Shown one piece after another: positions 48,288-59,759 of a DNA stretch of 64,000 nucleotides. The stretch comes from Dillenia suffruticosa (lineage: Eukaryota > Streptophyta > Magnoliopsida > Dilleniales > Dilleniaceae). The stretch is taken from positions 9,264,001-9,328,000 of the forward strand of contig JAVTVX010000035.1 in assembly GCA_033439265.1 (NCBI GenBank), written 5' to 3'. Both the position numbers and the translations under genes were made by a program. The first letter of the stretch is position 1. Each line of letters begins with the position of its first letter. Below the pieces are notes generated by a model, which ran no database searches, was not told the origin of the DNA, and saw only the letters and a list, made by a program, of their open reading frames with translations.

Positions 48288-50010
48288 CCATTGGCTCTCC
48301 AGGTGAGACTATGATTATTTACACACGAGGGCATCCACCCATTCAAAATTCTCTCCTCCACGTGAATTGCTCCGCTGGGTGTTGCATCACCACACGTGCA
48401 TATGATCCATAGTTTTCGTGACCTCTCCCGCACTCCAAACTTCACTTTCTTTACCGTCTCTGTCTTGGACTTCGAACAGTGCCTCTCTCAATTGGTTAGT
48501 CCTCTCTCTCTCTCTCACTCATATTATCAAATTTAATTACTATGTTTTTATTCGTCAAGTCACTGATTTCTTTCTCGCAAATGAATAGAAGAACATGCTA
48601 TTTTGATTGCGGCTGATTTTACATTTTTGTAGGAACTTTTATCGGAATCGGCTTCCCTTTCTTTTCCTCGATTCTTTCTGTGTTTGTTGAATTGGTTAGT
48701 TTCAGGAAAGCCCTGAGAACTTCTGGGGTCTAATTAGAAGGCAAAAATTGAAGAATTGAGGTCTTTGGCCATTTTTTTTGGGGGGTGTGGTATAGGAGGA
48801 GCTAGAGCCTGTTATAAGCTGGGATTTTTCCAGCCAAGTGTCTGGTGAATTCAAAAACATATGACCCAACGATTCTTCGGACTATTGAGGTTGATCATAA
48901 CATGCATATTAAAAAAAATAAAAGGATAAAAGAAGAATGGTATTTTACGGCACTGGGGCAATTATATTCTGGGAATTTGATATAATAGTGATTACTGAGA
49001 TTACATGGGATGAGGAATCTTGGGGGAAATCCCTTTTTTCATTACTTTTACCTTTTTTGGCCAGAGGTGATTGAACTGTAAAATAAAATCTACAAATGAG
49101 TTAAGCCTTTCATGAGCAGTTCATGACTGGGCTCTTTCATGTGGACGAGCTCCATTAGAATTCGGGTTGGAGTTCAACTAGCTAAAGAGCCAAGTTTGAA
49201 CCTATTCTTTTGGACTCCTTTGCAGAATGAAGTTCGGCTTGATTCAGTTAGAAAATGAATGAAAATTTGAACCCTAAACTCCTCGGCTAGTTTGCAGCTG
49301 TATGCACAGTTGAGAGTGGTTTTCCCCCTACTCAAAACCTCCCACCCGCGGTATTCCATAAATGGTCCACTTAGTATAATATGACTGGTTAAACTAACTA
49401 ATTATCTGTTTGTTTTTAACTACAATAATGATAAATTTTGAGAATGATTGAGACTCTAGATTTAATATAATATTTGTAATTGCTTGTTGCAGAAAAGTTG
49501 GAAAAATTCGGTAACAGTGTAAGAAGTGGTGCTGGTGATGTGAGAACATTATGTGCCTGATAGTGTTGTTGGTATCTGGGGCAAAATTTTTGTCTATTTT
49601 TCTTGTCCCATTACAAGCAGTTTACTTTATTTGAACCTCTATAGAAAGAGTTAAACATATAATATATATACATACATAATATATCAAATATGATTGAGAG
49701 AGGGGGAGGGGAAAGGTTGTGTCCTGCTGAAACTAATCAGCGACCATATGATAAGAGATTGAGATGCTCTTTCTCGATTAAGGACGATACCTTTGCACTA
49801 GCAACTGTTGTGATTTCTGTCATAGATTACACTACTAGCCCCTCCTCTTATTTGCCTCAAGAGGAAAGGAATCAGTTTACATCGATTGAAATGCTGTACA
49901 AGTCCATTATTGAATTTGTTCAATTCCCAAATCACCACAAGTGTGTCATTTCCCTTTGTATTCTTTTCACTTAGATGATTCTTATAGGTTTCTGCACTTG
50001 GGGGAGACCA
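48288..50010 (+). promoter_or_regulatory. Promoter and probable non-coding 5' exon(s) of the purine permease gene
   Basis: Two CACGTG (G-box) palindromes at 48,359-48,364 and 48,393-48,398 lie just beyond the retrotransposon end, followed by a CT-rich region. A possible leader exon ends at 48,494 (ATTG|GTTAGT), and an acceptor TTGTTGCAG ends at 49,492. These splice sites are inferred from sequence alone. A 94-codon open stretch at 49,690-49,974 resembles nothing known and is probably intron or leader. Confidence 0.45.
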
Positions 50011-51069
50011 ATGGAGGAGACGTCAACCAAATCACCTTCGTTGTCAGACCGGTTTTCCAACTTGAAGACCACAACATGGGAAGCATACAAAAGAAAGCCA
50101 CTCTCACATTGGATTCTGCTAATTCTAAGCAGCACCGCAATGCTTGTAGCATTCCCTGCCTCAAGCCTTCTATCGCGTGTGTACTACTCCAATGGTGGCA
50201 CAAGTAAGTGGATCATCTCATGGGTCGCAGTCGGAGGGTGGCCTCTAACCGCTCTATTCCTAATACCATCCTACTGCATTTGCAGAACCTTTCCTACTCC
50301 GCTAACATTCAAGCTCACTCTCTCATACATTGTCTTAGGTTTTTTAAGCGCTGCAGATAATCTTTTGTATGCATATGCTTATGCCTACCTCCCTGCATCC
50401 ACTGGCTCTCTTCTTGCATCTTCCTCGCTTGTGTTCTCTGCATTGTGTGGATACTTTATAATGAAGAATAGACTAAATTGGTCTATTGTAAATGCTATTG
50501 TAATCATCACTGCCGCTATGACTATCATTGCCCTGGATTCCAACTCAGACAGATATGGGAATGTGAGTAATAGCCAATATATTATGGGCTATATAATGGA
50601 TATACTAGGATCTGCTCTTCATGGACTAATCTTTGCTCTTTCAGAGCTAGTTTTTGTGAAACTACTAGGAAGGATTTCCTTCCTTGTAGTTTTGGAACAG
50701 CAAGTTATGGTCTCTTTGTTTGCTTTTGTATTCACAACAATTGGAATGCTTGTTAACAAGGATTTCCAAGGGATGACGTCTGAGGCAAGAAGTTTCAAGG
50801 GTGGTGAAGCCTCGTATGAGCTTGTCATCATCTGGGGTGCCATTACTTTTCAGTTGGGAGTTTTGGGAGGCACTGCTGCGGTTTTTCTGTCATCAACAGT
50901 GTTTGCCGGTGTTCTTAATGCAGTAAGAGTGCCTCTGACAAGCATCGCAGCTGTCATATTGTTGAATGATCCAATGAGCGGCTTTAAAATTCTCTCTTTG
51001 ATCGTTACTGTTTGGGGCTTTGCTTCTTACATTTATGGGAGTTCAAGTGCAAGTAAGGACTCCAAGTAG
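50011..51069 (+). CDS. Probable purine permease (PUP family, PUP4/PUP5-like)
   Basis: An uninterrupted frame of 352 residues from ATG 50,011. A start 12 codons earlier (49,975) is open, but MEETSTKSP fits the family better. The protein has about ten hydrophobic segments: a first near 31-50 (HWILLILSSTAMLVAFPASS), then family hallmarks SKWIISWVAVGGWPLTALFL, AYAYAYLPASTGSLLASSSLVFSALCGY (about 117-144), GSALHGLIFALSELVFVKLLGR, VLEQQVMVSL and FAGVLNAVRVPLTSIAAVIL near the end. PUPs belong to the drug/metabolite transporter superfamily and carry purine bases, cytokinins or related compounds across membranes with protons. Which substrate this one prefers, and in which membrane, cannot be told. The short N-terminus and tail are likely cytosolic. 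Confidence 0.9.
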   Translation: MEETSTKSPSLSDRFSNLKTTTWEAYKRKPLSHWILLILSSTAMLVAFPASSLLSRVYYSNGGTSKWIISWVAVGGWPLTALFLIPSYCICRTFPTPLTFKLTLSYIVLGFLSAADNLLYAYAYAYLPASTGSLLASSSLVFSALCGYFIMKNRLNWSIVNAIVIITAAMTIIALDSNSDRYGNVSNSQYIMGYIMDILGSALHGLIFALSELVFVKLLGRISFLVVLEQQVMVSLFAFVFTTIGMLVNKDFQGMTSEARSFKGGEASYELVIIWGAITFQLGVLGGTAAVFLSSTVFAGVLNAVRVPLTSIAAVILLNDPMSGFKILSLIVTVWGFASYIYGSSSASKDSK

Positions 51070-52879
51070 GAGTATACAGGCAAATCTGCGAATCCCTGTT
51101 TACATTGTCTTGACTCTTTTGTTGTTCCTATTCTTAAAAAAAAAAAAAATAAGAAACGAACCAGAGTGGAGCAGAGCAGATATACATTCTGTCATTGCAG
51201 ACTTGCAGTTGTAGTAGCTTATAACTGTAGTTTGATGCTATTTTTATTCATCAAATGACTAATGTTATTGCAAAAATTTTCATCTCCATGTTTCTCTCTC
51301 TCTCTCTCTCTGGAAGTTTTACACGCTGCAGTTTAATGGGTATCAAGATCCAGATATTATGTAGATTTTGATTAGATGTAAGAATAAACTTATTAACAGC
51401 GGCAGGTACCCTGCAGAATGCTTTTCTCGACCAGAACAGTTTACTTTCTCTGTTTGATCAATACTACATAAGGGTAATCCTATTTGGTTATGTATTTTCT
51501 GGCTAAGAATTGTATCGAGTTATCAACCAATAGCATAACAGCCAAATCCTAAAGGTAGAACCATTCCAAAAGTGCTTTCTACCGTGAAAAAATATCGGAC
51601 AAGTATTGGGCGATGAATAGCATTTCTTTCAGACTACAGAAAAGAAAGTTTTCTTGTGAAAAAAAAAGGGGAACAATATTTTGTTTGAACAATGGTGATA
51701 TTGGAAATCTAAGAGGAGAAAACATGAATCTGTGTAATGTCTGATCCAACCGGGTGAATTATCTCAAAGCGTTAAAGAGCATAGAAGCACCCAGAGCATA
51801 ATTCATGGTTGGAAACAGCTCTACAAATGGCATGGGAAGAAGATACAGTTACTTCCAAAGTTTACATTGTGCCTAACCCAGATCATCAAGCTCATTGCTC
51901 CCCAAGAAAAGAAAACAGTAGCAGGTTGAATCAATCCCTTATTTGTTGTAATTGAATCAAGCTCTCTTTCTCTCCCCCCCTTTTTTCTTTTCTTTCCCTT
52001 TTTTTTGGCGTTTAAGTGTAGTAGTAACTGAGGAGAACTAGTCCCTATCATATTCAGATAAGAAAGCCTTAATCAACAATCATATAGAGAGAATTTACAC
52101 TTCCAGAATAAAGGGCAGTCCGCACAACTTGGAAATGTTCCCCAAGTAGAACCCCAAGTAGAACCCCAAGTAGAACCCCAAGTAGAACCAAGAAAATTGT
52201 GACACGAGTTGTTTGGGAAATAGAAGAAACAAGACAAATTGAGACACGAAATCGTCCAGTTAAGTAGGAGAATCTAATAAATTAAGCCTAAAACTTAATT
52301 CAGTTGATAACAAAAGGCAATTTACTCACCTTTTTTTCTGCCAAGGGCAACAACCAGGGAGGTGGAGGAGAAAAACTACCAATTTAGAGGGATGGATGTA
52401 AAGGGAGAGCTCATTAGTGAAACAACCAAGCCCACCTTATCTAAACAATTGGCTCCCATGTTTACATTTTGGTATTCAAAAAATTCTGGCACAATAATAA
52501 TGCCTTGTTCATAAAATCACCAGTCATTTTACTGAGGATAACCACTTCACAGTTCTGGATAAAATAAACATGCCCGATGATCACCTGGTACGCTAAACAC
52601 AACTTACAGATAAGGGCAGACCCAAAATAGGTAAAAATATGGTGCCATCGGAATATAGTTATAAATTTATCCCCTTGCAAAATGCAGGGTTCATCCATCA
52701 GGGGAAAAGCAAATCTGTTTTAGTTGCCATTCCCAACCATAAACGTTGAAACAGGTTCTAATTACACAACGAAGCGACAACTTTACTAGATGTTGCACGC
52801 AAATATAGTTAATTACACTCCTCTTCAGAAACGTAAAACTTGTATGACAGCTGCTATAATTATAACTACAACCACATAT
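51070..52879. other. Intergenic spacer between convergent genes
   Basis: Contains the 3' ends of the purine permease (+) and eIF5A (-) genes, a CT run (51,295-51,312), a 12-bp tandem array (52,141-52,187) and no recognisable gene. Confidence 0.6.
52141..52187. repeat. 12-bp tandem repeat, four copies
   Basis: Four consecutive, nearly perfect CCCAAGTAGAAC units, about 600-700 bp beyond the eIF5A stop codon. A likely minisatellite. Confidence 0.9.
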
Positions 52880-55800
52880 TCAATTTTTAGGACCAATGTC
52901 CTTAAGGGCACAGATCTGCTCCTCACCCATTGCAGACATGACTGTCACCACAAGATCCTTTCCTTCCGCAAACCCATCTTTAATCTACAAACATGAACAA
53001 ATGGGAACAAAAAAAAATTAAAAATTTTGATCAAGCAAATAAAGAATGTTAGCTTGAAGGGCGAAGAAAAATTCAAACAAGGTTATTCTATGATACACCT
53101 GACTAAGCAGATTATCATCGGTGGGAAGCCTCAAGTCATCCTTGGTGTTTCCATTCTCAGTGAGAAGACTCACCTACAATCAAATAATGAATGTCAAAAC
53201 ATTTGTTTACCAGTGATTTTTTTTTTGTGTGTTCTACGTGAAGCCCACCTACAACATAACAAAATATTTTGCACAGAGAACTTACAAAACCATCTTCAGA
53301 GATGTCAATTAGTTGATAGTCAGTACGGTTAACATGAGGAACCTGCAAAAACAACACCAATGGAGACACAGATTAACACACATGTATCTTCAAGAAATCT
53401 GTTCGTAGATTGACTAACAGGCATTTTCCATGTTGGCAGGGAACAACCTTGAGAAAGAAACAAAAGCAAAGGAAGAATCGAATTAATGAAAAAAAAAAAA
53501 AAAGACAAAGCCAGAAGGATTACATCACAGTTGTGGGAGGAGGGAACAATATCCTCAAGCTTCTTGCCATTGAAAATATCAATACCCACAAAGTGGCACT
53601 TTGCATGTCCATGCTTGCCTGTTTTGGAGGTGGAAACCTCAACAACCTGTTTTGAAGACATTAGTAGAACATATATATTTAGGAATTTTCAAGGTGAATA
53701 ACTTGTGCAGCTTTCAAATTTAACATAAGAAAATATGTTTAACAATTCTGTCAAAGCCAAGAAATTTGGGTTATAACATTTAACTTGTCTAAGACAACAC
53801 CATAAAAGAAACTCATGCCCCAAAGGAAAAAGACTGCATGTTATGAACTAAACACTACTGCCTTTGTCTGTCTCTTGTCTGTCAGAAGGCCATTCATCTC
53901 TTCAAGATCCAATAGTTTTTGACTAATCCATAACTCAACAATGACACATGGAAAAAAACAAAAGCCACTTCTGAAACACTTTACTATCTTTAACACCAAC
54001 TTATATCAAAATCAAGTATCTTAAACCATATAGTTTGTTTGATCACATATCAAGCTCATTTTAAGCTTTAAAAATTGCTTAAATTTGTTCCTACACCAAT
54101 TAAGGATGTGGAAAGACTAAAAAGTCAAGGCCATCTTGTAGGAATTCAAATTAAGTTTGATGATAGGAAATCAAACACTAAATTGCAAGCATGTTTCCAC
54201 TCACCCATGTGACTTAATTCTACAATTATTTTAGCATATGAAAAGCAACTATTTATTCGTTGGAACGGCCAAATGATAGAAAATACTGGATTTTCAAAGG
54301 AACATAGATGAGAACAAAAGCTACTAACAACGGGACAAAGACTTGAAATATGAACATATTCTTTGATCAGCACAGAATCTAGAACATACAGCCACTTTTA
54401 ATTGGATAAGAGAAACTTCTAATACATATAAATTTTATGACATATGAGTTCAGATTTGGCCTTGCCAGGAAATCTTAGAAATGGATGAGAATTTATGGAA
54501 AATGCATGAAGCTAATCATTGTATTCAGTTTTGAAAAATCCTTCATCTTTACGTCAGCTTCCCTCGTTTAGATTCCTTGTTGAAAATAACTTTCCCATCA
54601 ACGGTTCAGTGGCTGAAATTTAACCATCCTCAAAAACCAAAGAATGGTTGAACAAGTTTGGTGTGGTTGGTTTAAAATCTGAATGTACAGATCCAACAGA
54701 TATAAAAAGAGCAACTAAAATATAAGTAGTGGCTTGGCAATAACTTATGCATTGAGATGAATTCAAATAAAGCCAAATAAAAAACTGGATTCATATAGTC
54801 AACCGCAACTAACTTGGGATCAAGATTAAGTTTAACTGAGTTGAGTGTGGCTTAAAACAATGTTAGTTGGATAGTGGTCTGCAGCTTGTTACATTATTGG
54901 ATACATGCACAAGTACAAGAGCATGATATTTTAATTTTCTCAGTACTAGATAGTGGTGGTAGATTTAGTTAGGCAATTATTTCTTGCAGTAGTGTGCTTT
55001 TACTCAAGTACTTCAATGTTTTAATGTGCGATTTTGGCTGATAGTGATAAGTTGAAAAAAAAAGTGTTGATATTATATTTGCTCTTTAGACTAAAATAAA
55101 GAAAGGAAAAAAAAAAAACCTCTTTTACTAGTGTGGTTGATACATTTTCAATTTCTTCAAGCATCTATTAAGTTTGGATCACTCTAGTTCATTTGAGTAC
55201 CATGTGTTGGATTGTGCAATGGAAATTACAAGTGGATAGAGGTAGAGAAATCCTAGTAGCCACGGACTAAACATAGTAAGATATCAAGTGAATGTGTACT
55301 TTGTTATCTCCTAGACAAAAACAAGTAAGATGTAACTATATGATCAATCACATGCAGCAATACAAAAAAAAGGATTAACAAGAAAAAAGGATGAGATTTA
55401 AGAATGAACATTGAAGGCAGGAAATATTAGAAGGTTAACATTTACCACAACCAACAGCCTAGATAGAGTGTATAAGTAGTAAATTTTTCTCAAACCACAG
55501 GAAACATTTCCTCCCCATCACTAACTATCATTTATGTTTGATCTTTTCCCTAGGAATCCAAGTTATTGTAACCTAATGCAGTTGTGACTTAAGATAAATC
55601 TTTTGAGTGACCTTATTTGATGACCACCAATTTTCTCAGCACTCAATCATTCAACAATGCTTTTAAGGCTCCACTTCTTAACTTTTTTCAATAACCTCCC
55701 AATGTCTTCTTTTTACAAGTTAAAAACGTTATCAATCTATATCCAACATGAGATCCTTGACATCAAAAACAAGTCAGACAATAATTTTCAATTCGATCCT

Positions 55801-56543
55801 AACACAAAACGAAACCAAAAAGTATAACACAAATAATTGAGATACCAACAAGTCTTTTTGAAACACCATCACAACAAATTCACAACAATCTTCTTGATTC
55901 CAATGCAGAAATGGGTCCTTTAAAAAATTGTTGCATGGAAAGCATTTGCAAAAAAGGTAAGATCAACAAAATGGAATCAAACATCGAGCTTGAAACAAGC
56001 AAATCAAATCAACCCTAATTTCAGCCCATAAGTATATTATAAGATGAACAAAATGGAACCAGACATATCAAATTCCTATTAATGAATCATAACAACAACA
56101 ATGATTACATCCCAACAATTTCACAAGATAAATTAAACAAAACACAAACAGCTCCAGAATTAAAGACACAATTTTTAGCATCAATTACCAGACGAGACAA
56201 ACAAAGTACACACACCCAGATGAAAATATGCCAAGGAAAACAAAGCCTATCAATCAAATCAAAAGGAATGGAGAAATCCACAAAAGGTACTGCCCCTCAA
56301 TTACAATATTAGGTAAAATTAACACATACCCAGATGAAAATATGCCCAGAAAATCAAAATCCATGAATCATATCAAAATAATTTTAAGAATCCAAGACAA
56401 GTTAATGAAAAAATTTATACCTTGCAAGGCCTGTTCTTAATCACAATATAGCCATTCTTGCGAATCGTACCCGCCTGTTGAGGGTATGTCTTTGAAGCCC
56501 CGGCGTCGGCCTTTGAGTCAAAGTGATGCTCCTCGTCAGACAT
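52880..56543 (-). CDS. eIF5A: Eukaryotic translation initiation factor 5A
   Basis: Five exons in transcript order: 56,543-56,421, 53,646-53,524, 53,342-53,286, 53,173-53,099 and 52,984-52,880. All junctions fall between codons, giving 160 residues, the normal plant length. It starts [20 protein letters not shown]. The hypusine loop [10 protein letters not shown] is intact with the modified lysine at Lys52. The N-terminal SH3-like domain (about 20-85) and the C-terminal OB-fold domain (about 86-160, ending ALKDIGPKN) are complete. eIF5A is a cytosolic factor that relieves stalled ribosomes at elongation and termination and needs hypusine, made by deoxyhypusine synthase and hydroxylase. Intron 1 is long (2.8 kb), as in many plant housekeeping genes. 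The start is fixed by the N-terminal family motif. Confidence 0.96.
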
Positions 56544-59424
56544 CTCTCTCTCACGAACGAACGAAAAATGAAGTAGATGTGAGGAAGGGAAAGACGGAGA
56601 AAGCTTCTTTTGTTCGTACAAGGGGAGATGATTCGGTAGGGTTTGAGGGATATATTCTCCACTTCTAGATTAAAAGATGCGATGTGGACCATTGGATCAA
56701 TGATTCTTCACGTTCTCCAATTTAACGGCTCACGTTTTAAGTGATGTTGGAGAATGTGAAAAGGCAACAGTTGCCTGGAGACTAATTATGTTTTTTTTTT
56801 TTTTTGCATAATTATTGTTTTAAGTATTTTGCATAATTTTTTTTCATAAAGTACAAAATCTTTTTAAAACAATTATAAATAATTACATATTAGATTTATT
56901 TTTTTTTTCAAACATTGTGGTACCCTTAGCTTCCAATAAATTTACTAAGTTATCTTATAAATACAAATTTTTTAATAGGAGATCTTTTAATTTAGAGTTA
57001 TACAATACGAGTAGCTTTATCTCATATGATACTAAAATTATTGTTAATACACGAAACTGCTCCCTGCTCACTCAAAAGAAATTATCGCTATATTTATTTT
57101 TATATAAATATAATTTATAAAAATTAAAATTAAAATTTTCTAAAATTTTAATTAAAAAAAACTAAAAATCAAGAATAAGATTCAAAATTTTTAATTTCAA
57201 ATTTAATTTTGATAGTTGGATACTAACTAAATGCTCCCAAACAATTACAAATTGCTTGGTTGGGTTTGGTTCGAACCACAAATTCTGGTTTTGGCCCTTC
57301 CTGAGACGCTTGACTTTTGTATTGATCCTTTTTATTTGCCTTTTGGGAAGTTCATGCCTGATACGCAGCATTATTTCACTTCTTTTCTCACATTGGTTTT
57401 TTATGCATGAGAATAAATTTAGTATTTAATTGCGTGCTATGCATCGAATCGTGGAATAATATATGCAGACTCCTGATAATATACAAAATCAATCTTGACC
57501 CTTAAGAATCAGATCAAGTACTATGACCATGATTGATTCTTTTCTTATTTTAGTAATTAAAGGTGATGGGGCCTCTCATTCCACTTTTAGCGGTTTAAAT
57601 ACTCCTCTCTCTCCATTGGAAAATCTTCCGGGAGGTGATTGACACACATCACATTATGCGATTTGTGCTACCATTGCGGGGTTCATTTTTAGAGTGGATA
57701 TTTATGTATTGTTTTTTTTGTGTTCAAGAAAAGTCAATCTCTCAATTTCTCAACCTCTCAATCTCAACCTGATTAATAAACAAGAGTGTTCATCTCATTT
57801 ATGCTAACAAATATTGGTCACTAATGATTGCATTGCGTCTTCACTCAACACGCTAAGTGGAGCCCGAGTATTTCTTTTTTGAGTTGCTATTTTTTTTAAA
57901 AAAATTTATGATAAGTAAGTTCGGAGTCTTTTACTTATTTTTTTTACATTGGTTATAGCAGGGTTTATTATTATTTTTCTATTTTACTTAGGATTATTTA
58001 AAATATAAAAGGCCCCATTCTCTTATTTGATATTATTATTTAATATAAATGATATTTCTTATTTATGAGTGAATTCTTATTGCAGAAATTTAATGTTTGA
58101 ACTTATTAAATGTGTAAAATTTTAGAAATTGTATTCTAAAATCCTTATTAAATTTGTAAAATTTTAGAAATTGTATTCTAAAATCACACCATTACACTTG
58201 TATTATGTCAGACAACCTCCTTTAAAACCACTTAATAATTAAAAGCCATCACCAATACTTAAACTTTATCCCATCTAAAAATATCTACTAACTATGTATC
58301 GCATCAATCCTTTCCGAGCGGTGAAACTAGGCTTAGACAATTAATTGGTCCCGGAGAAGAGGAAATTTAAGGAAAAGAAGACAATCATTTTGATGATTAA
58401 GCTAATAAGTAGAAAAGAAGAGATAAGTTTATACAAAGAGGCATTTCATCAAGAGGGTATGAAATCATATATATATTATATGGAAATAAAAAGAATCCAA
58501 ATACTAAAATGGTCAAATTGATGTAATGCGGTTTACAAATAACCTGCAAGATATCAATCTTCTCATTTATGCCAATAAGATATCGAGGCAGAATCAAAAT
58601 CTATCATGATAACTCTATAAGAGTTAATTTTTTTTTTCTTTTTTTGGGTATAAGTTTTCTTTTATGAACAATGTATTGTTTCCGTGCCATGTTTACCCAC
58701 AATGGAGAAATATTAGGTGATACCAAATTTTTTGTGACTCTAACAAAGAGCGTACTTTTTTAATATGATCAATCCGGCGTGAGATTTTTCTATGTCAAAT
58801 AAGGCATACACAGCTAGATTATAAGTTTTCCTAGTGATGAAGATGAACTAATCAAAGACTTGAATCCTTACTAACCCTATAAAAAAAATTGATACGGACC
58901 TAATAAAAAACTCATAGCCATAAAGAAAAAGATAACTAGAAACAAAATTCTTATAGACAAATAAATTGATGCAGACCCTACAAACAAGGGGAAAAAAATA
59001 AACTTGTAAAAAGGGGAGGATGAGAAAGAGTGAACTACTTTCAAACTCTTAAAAATTTTCAAAGTTTTCAAAAAGAAAAGGGATAAAAGATCCAACATAA
59101 AACGAGAATTAGAAAAAGGAATTAAATATAGGAGTGCAATAAAAAAATTAAAAATAGATAAATGTAAGTTTAAAAATTAGAATAGGAATAAGTACTCTCT
59201 CTCTCGTACAATAATTAATTACATTTCAAATGCAATTTCCCCGGAGATTATTATTCTCTTATTATTATTATTATGATTTTGAGTAAGAAACAATTGCAAC
59301 ACCTACAATTCTATAAAAAGCACTTAGATTAAAGTAAAGTAGTATTTAAACCCCGTCTTTTTTCCTATGCTTTTCTTTTTTTTTTTCTTTCTTCCATTAG
59401 ACAGAAACAATACAAATAAAAGCA
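56544..59424. other. AT-rich intergenic region upstream of eIF5A
   Basis: The first few hundred bases are the eIF5A leader and promoter (GA-rich near 56,600). Further on there are only short open frames, poly-T runs and AT-rich sequence. No gene or element was recognised. Confidence 0.6.
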
Positions 59425-59640
59425 ATGTCATCGACAGTTACTCGGTCTAGTGGGATGTAAAATTAGATTATTTAACTAAGATCTTGAATTTGACTCGCAA
59501 CTTGGATATGGAACAGATTACGTTGAGAGGATAATCTCCAAAATAGACCATTACAAGTCTTACACTAAATTAATCGAAATATAATTTTAAATATCAATTA
59601 TTATTGTAAAAAGAAAATAAATAAATAAATACAATCAATG
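59425..59640 (+). mobile_element. SINE-like retroposon
   Basis: ACTCGGTCTAGTGGGATG resembles an A box and CTTGAATTTGACTCGCAAC overlaps a B-box-like position. The 3' part AAATTAATCGAAATATAATT with an A-rich tail matches repeats near 24,375 and, in part, 22,400. No clear target duplication. Confidence 0.5.
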
Positions 59641-59759
59641 TCTTAAATGTGCCTCTTAGTGCCCCCACAAGCAAAAGATAATGTTAAACGTACTCGATGA
59701 CTTTTTGAGAGAGCCATTAATGTTGAGCTCGAATTAATCGGGAGGAGGTGGCCAAACTT

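Noticed and set aside
49690-49974. 94-codon open frame just before the purine permease
   Set aside because: Not similar to any PUP N-terminus, ends in a stop next to the permease frame, and most likely lies in intron or leader.
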